From: Curtobacterium pusillum
GTDB lineage: Bacteria > Actinomycetota > Actinomycetes > Actinomycetales > Microbacteriaceae
Reading direction: 5' to 3'
DNA length: 64,000 nt
Assembly: GCF_007673235.1 (NCBI RefSeq)
Contig: NZ_VDZH01000005.1
Coordinates: 363,893-427,892 of the forward strand
The notes below the pieces were generated by a model. The model was not told where the DNA came from and ran no database searches. It saw only the letters and a program-made list of their open reading frames with translations. The position numbers and the translations under genes were made by a program. Below are positions 8,004 through 15,411 of the stretch, piece by piece. The stretch's first letter is position 1. Each line of letters begins with the position of its first letter.

Positions 8004-8693
8004 ATGCGCCTGCCCTCCCTGTCCACGATGGCGGAGGACTACGTCAAGCTCGTCTGGAAGGCGAGCGAGCGCGGCGGCCCCGGCCTCGCGACGCGGGACA
8101 TCGCTGCGACGCTCAAGGTCTCGGCGTCGACGGTGTCGGGCAACCTCCGGAAGCTCGACCGTGACGGCCTCATCGAGCACACCCCCTACTACGGCGTCGT
8201 GCTCACCCCGCTCGGGCAGCAGGTCGCCGTGGCGATGGTCCGGCGGCACCGGCTGATCGAGACGTTCCTCGTGCAGCGGCTCGGGTACTCGTGGGACGAG
8301 GTCCACACCGAGGCTGAGTCACTCGAGCACGCGGTGTCGGAGACGTTCCTCGACCGGGTGGACGCCGACCTCGGGCACCCGACGCACGACCCGCACGGCG
8401 ATCCGATCCCCCGCGCCGACGGCTCCGTGCCGGACTCCCCCGGCACACTGCTCGGCGCGATCGAGCCCGGGGCGTGCGGCACCGTCGACCGGGTGTCCGA
8501 CGACGACCCCTCGTTGCTGCGGTACTTCGACGAGCTCGGGGTCGGGCTCGGCACGCACCTGCGCGTGGAGCAGGTGCGGGACTACGCGGGCGTGATCGCG
8601 GTGTCGCGCCGGGGCCCGTCGGGCGAGGAGTCCCTCGTCGACCTGCCGGCAGCGGCGGCGTCCGCGATCTGGCTCGCCCCCGACGCCGACTGA
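8004..8693 (+). CDS. DtxR/MntR-family metal-dependent transcriptional regulator
   Basis: 229 residues: N-terminal winged helix (about 8-65, with the recognition helix around SASTVSGNLRKL), a dimerisation and metal-binding domain (66-140) and a C-terminal FeoA-like SH3 domain (about 150-229). Metal ligands align with Mn-type members: Asp12 at the MntR Asp8 position (Met in DtxR) and Glu105 where iron-type DtxR has a cysteine, with Glu108 and His109 completing the site; His82, Glu86 and His101 match the second site. I infer manganese-responsive repression. ATG 8004 is 6 bases after a TACCAT box, so translation is probably leaderless. A riboswitch-controlled cation exchanger lies close by. Confidence 0.92.
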   Translation: MRLPSLSTMAEDYVKLVWKASERGGPGLATRDIAATLKVSASTVSGNLRKLDRDGLIEHTPYYGVVLTPLGQQVAVAMVRRHRLIETFLVQRLGYSWDEVHTEAESLEHAVSETFLDRVDADLGHPTHDPHGDPIPRADGSVPDSPGTLLGAIEPGACGTVDRVSDDDPSLLRYFDELGVGLGTHLRVEQVRDYAGVIAVSRRGPSGEESLVDLPAAAASAIWLAPDAD

Positions 8694-8739
8694 CGCCCGC
8701 GGCGCCCGCGCCCGCACGGCGTCCGCGCCCGCCCGCCGC

Positions 8740-8970
8740 CGCGAGGTCGCACGACCCGCCGCTCACGTCCGCCGAGGTCGCACGAAGTGCCGCCCGAACC
8801 CCGGCGACCCGGCAGAAAACGCGACCTCGAGGCCGACCGCAGGCCGAACCCACCCAGCCCGGCCGCCCGCCGCGAGGTCGCACGACCCACCGCTCACGTC
8901 CGCCGAGGTCGCACGAAGTGCCGCCCGAACCCCGGCGGCCCGGCAGGAAACGCGACCTCGAGGCCGGCCC
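8740..8970. repeat. 131-bp near-tandem duplication built on CGAGGTCGCACGA
   Basis: This otherwise gene-free gap (8694-9033) between convergent genes holds two copies, about 131 bases apart, of a block containing CGCGAGGTCGCACGAC, then GCCGAGGTCGCACGAA, then an inverted GCGACCTCG (first copy from 8740, second from 8871). The copies are nearly identical for about 100 bases. The same 13-mer recurs at 36471-36594. Function unknown; termination is possible. Confidence 0.8.
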
Positions 8971-9033
8971 CGGGCCGACCCCGCCCTGGCCGACCCCGCG
9001 CCGACGCCGGCCCGCCCAGCCGGGCCGCGCGCG

Positions 9034-10323
9034 TCAGTCGCGGAACGCGGGGGACGACGGCCGGCGGAACGGCGCCGTGATCGTCGGCAGAATGTCGCGG
9101 CGGTTGATCCAGAACACCACGAGCGCCGCCACGAGGTGCACGATGCTGAGCACCCACCGCCCGTTCGTGTCCGTCACGAAGAACTGCACCGCGAACAACG
9201 CCGCGAGCGCGATCGCCGACCACCGGTGGAACCGCAGCGCGATGATGATCGCCACGCCGAGCACGGTCTGCGACGCGGTCAGCATGAACTCCTCGACCTG
9301 CCGGGAGTCCAGCGGGAGCCCGCCCGTGGTCCCGCCGCCGAGGACGTGCGCGATCGGCAGCGACCCGACGAGCAGCGACCACTGGTTGACCTTCGAGGCG
9401 ATGAGCGTCCCGATCGCCGCGCCGCCCATGCCGCGCAGCGCGAAGAGTGCGGCGACGATGAACTCGGGCGCCTCGGTGGCGAGCGGCGCGAGCCACTGCA
9501 CGAGGAAGTAGCTGTCGATGCCGAGGGCGCTGCCGGAGTCCACGAGGGCGTCGGCGAACGGCTCCGCCGAGGACAGGATCACCGCGGCGGCCACGACGAA
9601 CAGCGCGACGATCGTCCAGCGCCGTGCCCGCTGCGGCATCGAGGCGATGTTGCCCGCCATGCCGACGAGCTCTTCCTCGTCGTCGTCGTCGGTCACCTTC
9701 GAGGCGCGCCAGAGGTACCAGACGAACGCCGCGAGCAGCGCGAACCCGAACCACATCGGGATGGACCCCATCAGCGGGATGAGGAACGCGACGAGGGCCA
9801 GGAGCGCCAGGAACCCGATGTCGAGCCTCGACGAGCGTTCGAGCTCGAGCACGCGGGTCGCCGAGGCCGGGAGCGAACCCGTCTTCACGAACCGCCGCGC
9901 CACGAGCAGCGAGATGATCACGACGAGCGGCCACCCGAACCCGAGCAGCAGCCGGTTCGAGCCGGTCATGTTGGCGGCGGCGAACTGCTCGTACGCGGGG
10001 TCGTACCCGGAGCGGAACGCGTAGTACAGGTCGACGGCGTACTCGGGCAGCACGGCGATGAGCGCGAGGATCGCGATCGCGAGGGCACCGGCGATGTCCT
10101 TCTGCGCGGCCTCGGCGGCCCAGGCGAGCAGGAACGACGCGGCGACGACGGCCCCGCCGAAGACGAGCAGGTCGACGAGGGCGTTCGGGGCGAACCCGCC
10201 GATGCGGAAGACGACGGCGGGCAGGGCGATGGCGATGCAGATCGCGATGCGACCCCAGGCGCTGGCGCCCATCCGGGGCGGGGCGACGGCGGGTGCGGCC
10301 GCAGGGGAAAGGGTGTTGGTCAT
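9034..10323 (-). CDS. CaCA-family cation exchanger, probable Mn2+ exporter
   Basis: 429 residues with about eleven membrane segments and the two inverted alpha-repeats of the calcium/cation antiporter family: LPEYAVD (Glu94) with its GSN partner, and ATEAPEF (about 300) with SKVNQW. An acidic cytosolic loop (TDDDDEEE) separates the halves. The start is fixed at ATG 10323 by a GAGG site. Annotated relatives are called sodium/calcium exchangers, but the upstream yybP-ykoY manganese riboswitch and the Mn-type regulator nearby argue that the exported ion is Mn2+. The link to manganese is inference from context; transport of calcium is the alternative. Confidence 0.88.
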   Translation of the reverse strand: MTNTLSPAAAPAVAPPRMGASAWGRIAICIAIALPAVVFRIGGFAPNALVDLLVFGGAVVAASFLLAWAAEAAQKDIAGALAIAILALIAVLPEYAVDLYYAFRSGYDPAYEQFAAANMTGSNRLLLGFGWPLVVIISLLVARRFVKTGSLPASATRVLELERSSRLDIGFLALLALVAFLIPLMGSIPMWFGFALLAAFVWYLWRASKVTDDDDEEELVGMAGNIASMPQRARRWTIVALFVVAAAVILSSAEPFADALVDSGSALGIDSYFLVQWLAPLATEAPEFIVAALFALRGMGGAAIGTLIASKVNQWSLLVGSLPIAHVLGGGTTGGLPLDSRQVEEFMLTASQTVLGVAIIIALRFHRWSAIALAALFAVQFFVTDTNGRWVLSIVHLVAALVVFWINRRDILPTITAPFRRPSSPAFRD

Positions 10324-10375
10324 GGTGGTCCTCGAGTCCGAGTGGTCGAGCCATGACGCAGCACACACACGAGCG

Positions 10376-10490
10376 GCTTCGGCCATGGCGGAACGGCCGA
10401 AGGTCTCGCTCGCCTCGAGGGCCACGTGCACCGGGCCGATCGTCGTGATGGCCAGTGTGTCGATGCACGCGTTGGGAGCTACTCCCCTTC
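10376..10490 (-). promoter_or_regulatory. yybP-ykoY manganese riboswitch
   Basis: On the - strand the aptamer opens with AAGGGGAGTAGC (10489-10478), the hallmark of the yybP-ykoY class, and closes with AGCGAGACCTT (about 10410-10400). Just after it an 8-bp stem (10395-10402 with 10377-10384, loop of 10) overlaps the final aptamer bases, so folding of the aptamer and of this hairpin should compete. The exchanger start codon is about 55 bases further on. The class senses Mn2+ and switches on Mn2+ export. Ligand and mechanism come from knowledge of the class; the motif match is visible. Confidence 0.85.
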
Positions 10491-10584
10491 GACACCCACC
10501 TTGGCGCGCTCCGATCCGCATGTGCAAGCCGATCGGGCCTGTTCGGCATCCCGAATCCCGGTGTTCCCCGACCCGCCCCGTACC

Positions 10585-10702
10585 TGCCTGGAGGCGCGGG
10601 GCGGGCCCGCCACGCGCCTCCAGGCAGTCGTCGGGTCGCGCCCACCGCATCCGGTGAGCAGAAATCGTCGGGTCACGTCCGGCAACTCGACGATTCCTGC
10701 TC
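10585..10702 (-). repeat. Composite double palindrome, copy 1
   Basis: Two adjacent dyads: 10585-10626 with 14-bp arms (TGCCTGGAGGCGCG) and 10656-10702 with arms of the GAGCAGAAATCGTCG type. The linker between them resembles, in reverse orientation, the linker of the copies at 23253-23373 and 32229-32347. It follows the HEAT-repeat gene on its own strand and may terminate it. Confidence 0.75.
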
Positions 10703-10763
10703 CCTCGACGAGGCGCGGGCGGCGCGGGGCGACGCCGTGCGGGCGGCGTCGAGGGTGCGGTGC

Positions 10764-11408
10764 CTACCCCTTCGCGGAGCGCGTGCGGCCGAGCGCGACC
10801 TCGCGGCGGGCACGCTCGACCGCGAGCGCGCTCGCGGCGTCCGGGTCGTGGAGCAGGCGGTCGATCTCGGCGACGTGCGCACGGACCTCGGCGTCCGAGC
10901 TGCTGCCCGCGTCGTCGAGGACGGGGCGTACCGTGTCCTCGCCCAGCGCGACGATCGCGCGACTGAGGCTCAGGCGGGTCTCGCGGTCCCCCTGGCCGAG
11001 GTGCGCGGCGAGCGTCCGTGCGAGCGCACCGGACTCGGCCTCCGGCACGATCGCGGCGGCGGTGCGCCAGGCAGCCCGCAGGACCTCGACGTCCGGGTCA
11101 CGGAGCAGCGGACGGACCGAGGGCCAGACGCTCGGGTCGCCGATCTTCGACAGGGTGTGCAGCGCCTGGCTCCGGGCCTGCGACACCGGTCGCTCGAGCT
11201 CGGGGAGCACCCGGCGGACCACCTCGTCGGCGGGCTGCCGGATGAGCGCCCACGTGAGCATGTCGCGGACGAAGAAGTCCGGCTCCACCGCGCACTGCTC
11301 GACGAGCACGTCGAGGTCCGCGGGGTCCGGGTGGGTCCCGGCGTCCATGACGGCACGGAGCCGGACGGAGGAGCGCGGGTCGGCGAGGGCGTCGGTGAGC
11401 ACGGACAT
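10764..11408 (-). CDS. HEAT-repeat domain protein
   Basis: 214 residues composed of paired amphipathic helices of HEAT/PBS-lyase type, for example LPELERPVSQARSQALHTL and LLRDPDVEVLRAAWRTA, in about five or six repeats. Such alpha-solenoids are protein-binding scaffolds and no catalytic residues are seen. The ATG at 11408 is preferred because upstream residues of the open frame have no repeat structure and overlap the divergent aldo-keto reductase. The ribosome site is weak. Function unknown. Confidence 0.8.
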   Translation of the reverse strand: MSVLTDALADPRSSVRLRAVMDAGTHPDPADLDVLVEQCAVEPDFFVRDMLTWALIRQPADEVVRRVLPELERPVSQARSQALHTLSKIGDPSVWPSVRPLLRDPDVEVLRAAWRTAAAIVPEAESGALARTLAAHLGQGDRETRLSLSRAIVALGEDTVRPVLDDAGSSSDAEVRAHVAEIDRLLHDPDAASALAVERARREVALGRTRSAKG

Positions 11409-11511
11409 GGGTCCATGGAAGCGCACCGTGCTGCGTGACGTCCGGAGACAGCGCGCCAAGGGTCGAGGCATAGCGTGGACGGACCGCTCGAACCCACACG
11501 AAAGGACCCCC

Positions 11512-12465
11512 ATGCCCCGCATCGGAACCAGCGACCTCACCGTGTTCCCCCTCGCCCTCGGCGGCAACGTCTTCGGCTGGACCGCCGACGAGCAGACCTC
11601 CCACCAGGTGCTCGACGCGTACACGGCTGCGGGCGGAGACTTCGTCGACACCGCGGACGTCTACTCCGCCTGGGCCCCCGGCAACGAGGGCGGTGAGTCC
11701 GAGCGGGTCATCGGCTCGTGGTTCGCGAAGTCCGGCAAGCGCGACGACGTCGTCATCGCCACGAAGGTCTCGCAGCACCCGCAGTTCTCCGGCCTCGGCG
11801 CCGCGAACGTCGCCGCCGCAGCCCGCGCGAGCCTCGAGCGCCTCGGCACCGACCGGATCGACCTCTACTACGCGCACTTCGACGACGAGTCGACTCCGCT
11901 CGAGGAGACCGTCCGCGCCTTCGACCAGCTCGTGCAGGAGGGCCTCGTCCGGTACACGGCGATCTCGAACTACTCCCGCGCCCGCGCCGGGGAGTGGATC
12001 CGCATCGCGAAGGACAACGGCCTCGCGCTGCCGGTCGCGATCCAGCCGCACTACAACCTCGTCACCCGTGAGCCCTACGAGTCCGACATCGCTCCGCTCG
12101 CCGCTGCCGAGGGCCTCGGCGTGGTGCCGTACTTCTCGCTCGCCGCCGGCTTCCTCACCGGGAAGTACCGCACGAAGGACGACTTCGCCGGCAAGGACCG
12201 CGAGGGGCAGGTCTCCGGGTACTTCACCGACCAGGGTCTCGCCGTGGTGGACGCCCTCGCGACGATCGCGGACGCGCACGACACCGAACTGGCGAGCGTC
12301 GCCCTGGCGTGGCTGCAGGCGCAGCCGGACGTCGTCGCGCCGATCGCGAGCGCACGGAACACCGAGCAGCTCCCGGCGCTGCTCGCCTCCGCGGAACTGC
12401 AGCTCAGCGCCGAGGAGCTGCGCACCCTGTCCGACGTGTCGTCGAAGGTCCCCGCTGCGGCCTGA
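11512..12465 (+). CDS. Aldo-keto reductase
   Basis: 317 residues forming a TIM barrel of the AKR superfamily. The catalytic tetrad is visible: Asp46 and Tyr51 (DFVDTADVYS), Lys85 (VIATKVS) and His122 (LYYAHFDD). The NADPH-binding end is seen in VVAPIASARNTEQL. It should reduce carbonyl compounds with NADPH in the cytosol; the specific substrate is unknown, and the closest overall pattern is the YajO/GSP69-like group. A GAAAGGA site precedes ATG 11512. Confidence 0.93.
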   Translation: MPRIGTSDLTVFPLALGGNVFGWTADEQTSHQVLDAYTAAGGDFVDTADVYSAWAPGNEGGESERVIGSWFAKSGKRDDVVIATKVSQHPQFSGLGAANVAAAARASLERLGTDRIDLYYAHFDDESTPLEETVRAFDQLVQEGLVRYTAISNYSRARAGEWIRIAKDNGLALPVAIQPHYNLVTREPYESDIAPLAAAEGLGVVPYFSLAAGFLTGKYRTKDDFAGKDREGQVSGYFTDQGLAVVDALATIADAHDTELASVALAWLQAQPDVVAPIASARNTEQLPALLASAELQLSAEELRTLSDVSSKVPAAA

Positions 12466-12490
12466 CTCGGGTGGTCCGGGCGACGACCCG

Positions 12491-12542
12491 ACTCGGAACG
12501 ACGGATCCGAGGTCGTACGACATCGGATCTGTCGTTCGGAGT
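12491..12542. repeat. 52-bp palindrome between convergent genes
   Basis: A single 52-base palindrome with no loop: 23 of 26 base pairs match, centred between 12516 and 12517. It is followed by two direct copies of GGAGTCGGCGCCCGAGGTTC (starting near 12538 and 12582), the second reaching the stop codon of the next gene. It lies between aldo-keto reductase (+) and the membrane protein gene (-), and could serve as a two-way terminator. Confidence 0.75.
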
Positions 12543-12605
12543 CGGCGCCCGAGGTTCGGGATCGGACCCGCGCGCACACCCGGAGTCGGCGCCCGAGGTT
12601 CGGGA

Positions 12606-14786
12606 CTACGCCCCCGGCGCGACCGACCCGGTCAGCGCCGCACCCGACGACCGCGTCACGAAGCACGAGATGAACGTGTCCCCCTGGTCCCACGTCGCTT
12701 GGTCCGGCGCGTAGGAGCCCTGCACCTGGACGTCCCCGTAGGCAGCAGCGGCCGAGGTGTCCAGCGCCGCCGACGTCTGGCACTGCTCCGCAGCCTGCGC
12801 CGCGAGCGCCTCCGGCCCCGGCCACTGGTTCGCCGACACGGGCAGGCGCGCGGTCAGTTGGGCGATGTGCGCCGACGAGCAGTCCACGACCGTGAAGGTC
12901 TGCGCCCACGCGTTCGTGAACGGCGACAGGCACTCCCCGCCGGCCAGTTCGGTCCAGCTGTGCTCACCGGGAGCCGCAGGGGTCGTCGCGAACTGCAGCG
13001 TCTGCAGCGTGTCCGACGAGGGCGCAGGCGTCGGGGCAGCGGCCGCCGACGACGCAGGTGCCGAAGCCGCCGCGGACGCGGTCGACGTCGGTGCCGGGGT
13101 GTGGTCCTCGATGGTGTTGCCGAGGATCCAGCGCGTCAGGGCGAACACCGCGACGAGCAGCACGACGATGAGCGCGATCGAGCCCCAGATGAGCAGTCGC
13201 TTGCCGCGCTGCCCCTCGTTCCGGAGCTTCGCGAAGCCCTCGTTGATGAAGTTGTCCCGGTCACCACCACCGCCGGCAGCAGCAGCCGGAGCGGCGGGCG
13301 CGACGGGCGTCCGACCCGGAGCAGGGGCGTGCGCCGGAGCACCCCCGACCGCGGGCATCATCCGCGTGCTGTTGTCGGTGGGGTCGTACCCGGTGCCACC
13401 GAGCTGGCCGACGGCCTCGGTGCCGAACAGGTCCTTGATCGCACTCGTGTCGCTGGTCTCGCGGCCGTCCCACTCGGACTGGTCGAGGTCGTCCGGTGCC
13501 GCGGCGGGCAGCGGCGCGGGTTCGTCGTCCTCCACCGGAGCGTCGGCGCGGATGCCCATCACGGCGTCGAGGTCCTGCCCGACGGCGGGCGGCAGGTGCG
13601 CCGGGTACGCCTGCGCGTCCGGCTCGGCCGCGGCCGGCTCGACGAGCGGCGGGGCGGCGGTCGGGGGCACGGTCGCCTCCGGTTCGGCCCACCAGGGCGT
13701 CGCGGCGACGGGCAGCGCGGTGGTCGCGGCGTCGGCGGGCTCGGCAGCCTCGGCCTGGAGGCGCGGCTCGCCCTCCGCCCCGTCGGTCTCGTCGTCCGCC
13801 GGCGCGGGTTCGAAGGCCGCGGTCGGTTCGCCGACGGGCGTCGCGTCGAACGCGGTGGTCGCGGCCGCTGCCGCGACCGGCACCACGGGTGTCCCGGTGG
13901 CCGGCGTCTCGAGTTCCCCGGACACGACGTCGTCGTCGGCTTCGTCCGCGAGGGTCCACGAGCGCCCCGCGAGCGCCGTCGTGTCGAACGCGTTGGTCGT
14001 CAGCGTCGTCGGGACCTCGCCGGTCTCGTCGTCGCGGATCGCCCAGTCGAACGGACGCTCGATCCCACCGGTGCCGGGCGCCTGGACGTCGGTGCCGGCG
14101 ATGCGGAGGAGCTCCGTGAAGCTCGGCGGCTCGTCGGTGGCGGGCAGCACGTTCTCGACGCCGAGCGGCTGCTGCGCGACCGGGCCGGTCGGGGTCGGCT
14201 GCGAACCGGTCGCCCGGCCGAGCCAGTCGACGTCGCTGCGGCCCTCACCGAACGGGTCGACGCGGCGGCGCTCGGACTCGATGGCCCGGTTCTCGGCGGC
14301 ACGCTGGTCACGGTGGGACTGGGCGGTCGGGAGCGAGATCGACGAGGGGTGCGGCGCGGTCGAGGTCGGCGGGACCGGAGCGGCGGGAGGGATCCGCTCG
14401 CCGAGGGTCTCGCGCTCGTGCTCGGCACTGGCCTGCGGGTTCACCGACGGAGCGGTGAGCTGCTCCGGCATCGAGATCGCCTGGGTCGCACCGTCGTCGT
14501 CCGCGGACGGCGCCTCCGGGGCGGACGGCACCGCCGGCAGCGGCTCGAAGGGCTCGGGGAGCGGCGCACCGGTCTCCCGCGCGGTCTTCTCGGCCTCGCG
14601 ACGCTCGCGGCGGGACGGCCACTCGTCCTCGCTGCGGGGAGCGCCGAAGATGTCCGCGGCACTGCGGAGACCGTGGAACGGAGCGTCCGGGGCGGACCCG
14701 CGCCGTGCCTCCAGGCCGTCGTCCCCATCTGTGGGTCCGGCGGTCTGGTCAGGCTCGTGCGCGTCCTCCGGACGCTCCCCGGTCAC
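12606..14786 (-). CDS. Large single-pass membrane protein with Septum_form-like C-terminal domain
   Basis: 726 residues in three parts: a long acidic, Pro/Ala-rich and probably disordered cytosolic region (1-520), one membrane helix (about 525-550) and an extracellular part with an Ala/Pro/Ser linker and a folded domain (about 610-726). The domain has the pattern GECL...FTVVDCSSAHIAQL...QC...FISC seen in Septum_form-type domains, with likely disulfides. The GTG at 14786 overlaps the pyrE stop as GTGA, implying translational coupling. Two copies of the CTGGAGGCRCGG motif fall in the disordered part. A cell-envelope or division role is only suggested by the domain resemblance. Confidence 0.75.
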   Translation of the reverse strand: MTGERPEDAHEPDQTAGPTDGDDGLEARRGSAPDAPFHGLRSAADIFGAPRSEDEWPSRRERREAEKTARETGAPLPEPFEPLPAVPSAPEAPSADDDGATQAISMPEQLTAPSVNPQASAEHERETLGERIPPAAPVPPTSTAPHPSSISLPTAQSHRDQRAAENRAIESERRRVDPFGEGRSDVDWLGRATGSQPTPTGPVAQQPLGVENVLPATDEPPSFTELLRIAGTDVQAPGTGGIERPFDWAIRDDETGEVPTTLTTNAFDTTALAGRSWTLADEADDDVVSGELETPATGTPVVPVAAAAATTAFDATPVGEPTAAFEPAPADDETDGAEGEPRLQAEAAEPADAATTALPVAATPWWAEPEATVPPTAAPPLVEPAAAEPDAQAYPAHLPPAVGQDLDAVMGIRADAPVEDDEPAPLPAAAPDDLDQSEWDGRETSDTSAIKDLFGTEAVGQLGGTGYDPTDNSTRMMPAVGGAPAHAPAPGRTPVAPAAPAAAAGGGGDRDNFINEGFAKLRNEGQRGKRLLIWGSIALIVVLLVAVFALTRWILGNTIEDHTPAPTSTASAAASAPASSAAAAPTPAPSSDTLQTLQFATTPAAPGEHSWTELAGGECLSPFTNAWAQTFTVVDCSSAHIAQLTARLPVSANQWPGPEALAAQAAEQCQTSAALDTSAAAAYGDVQVQGSYAPDQATWDQGDTFISCFVTRSSGAALTGSVAPGA

Positions 14787-15334
14787 GCGCTCAGCCCCAG
14801 ATCAGCCAGCCCGATCGCACTGAAGTACGGGTACCCGGCAGCCTCGATCTTCTCCTTCGCGCCGGTGTCGCGGTCGACGACGACGGCCACGGCGGCGATG
14901 ATCGCACCCTCGCGCTCGAGCGCCTCGGCGGCCTTGAGCGGCGAGCCGCCGGTCGTGGAGGTGTCCTCGAGCACGACGACGCGCTTGCCACGCAAGTCCG
15001 GCCCTTCGACCTGCTTGCCGCGGCCGTGGTCCTTCGGCTCCTTGCGGACGACGAACGCGTCGTAGGCGAGCCCACGGGCGGCGGCCTGGTGCAGCACGGC
15101 ACTGGCGATCGGGTCGGCGCCCATGGTCAGGCCGCCGACGGCGGCGACGTCGGGCACCTGGCCGACGAGGTCCGTCATGACCTGTCCGATGAGCGGGGCG
15201 ACACGGTGGTCGAGGCTCACCTTGCGGAGGTCGATGTAGTACGTCGCCTTCTTCCCGCTGGTGAGGGTGAAGTCTCCGTGGAACACCGCTTCGTCCGTGA
15301 TGAACTGGATGAGCTGGTCGCGCGCGTCGGTCAC
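14783..15334 (-). CDS. pyrE: Orotate phosphoribosyltransferase
   Basis: 183 residues. It joins orotate to PRPP to give OMP in pyrimidine synthesis. The PRPP loop is VVVLEDTSTTGGSPLKA, and the substrate-binding TSGKKATYYIDLR segment lies near the N terminus. Length fits the short OPRTase group. A TTG at 15343 is also in frame, but GTG 15334 gives the usual N terminus (TDARDQL) and lies 8 bases after a TACCCT -10 box, so near-leaderless translation from 15334 is favoured. The end overlaps the following membrane-protein gene. Confidence 0.95.
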   Translation of the reverse strand: MTDARDQLIQFITDEAVFHGDFTLTSGKKATYYIDLRKVSLDHRVAPLIGQVMTDLVGQVPDVAAVGGLTMGADPIASAVLHQAAARGLAYDAFVVRKEPKDHGRGKQVEGPDLRGKRVVVLEDTSTTGGSPLKAAEALEREGAIIAAVAVVVDRDTGAKEKIEAAGYPYFSAIGLADLGLSA

Positions 15335-15342
15335 AGCCCACA

Positions 15343-15348
15343 AGGGTA
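15343..15348 (-). promoter_or_regulatory. -10 box of pyrE
   Basis: TACCCT read on the - strand, 8 bases before GTG 15334, the spacing expected for a leaderless or nearly leaderless transcript. No clear -35 box. Confidence 0.45.
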
Positions 15349-15399
15349 GCCGGTCGGGCCCTCGACGCGCTCCCCCAGCCCGCGGGGGCCTCGGCTGGG

Positions 15400-15405
15400 T
15401 ACGCT
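15400..15405 (+). promoter_or_regulatory. -10 box giving a leaderless transcript
   Basis: TACGCT followed by exactly six bases and ATG 15412, so transcription would start on the A of the start codon. No -35 box is obvious. Confidence 0.5.
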
Positions 15406-15411
15406 CCGGGC

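Noticed and set aside
8740..8970. CRISPR-like array
   Set aside because: Only two long units with unequal internal pieces, no regular short spacers and no cas genes nearby.
9034..10323. Longer start of the exchanger at 10650
   Set aside because: The upstream codons would run through the riboswitch, and the ATG at 10323 has a ribosome site and the first membrane helix close behind.
12309..15065. A 918-codon open frame on the + strand with Arg/Gly-rich product
   Set aside because: It is antisense to the Septum_form-like protein and pyrE, both well supported on the - strand.
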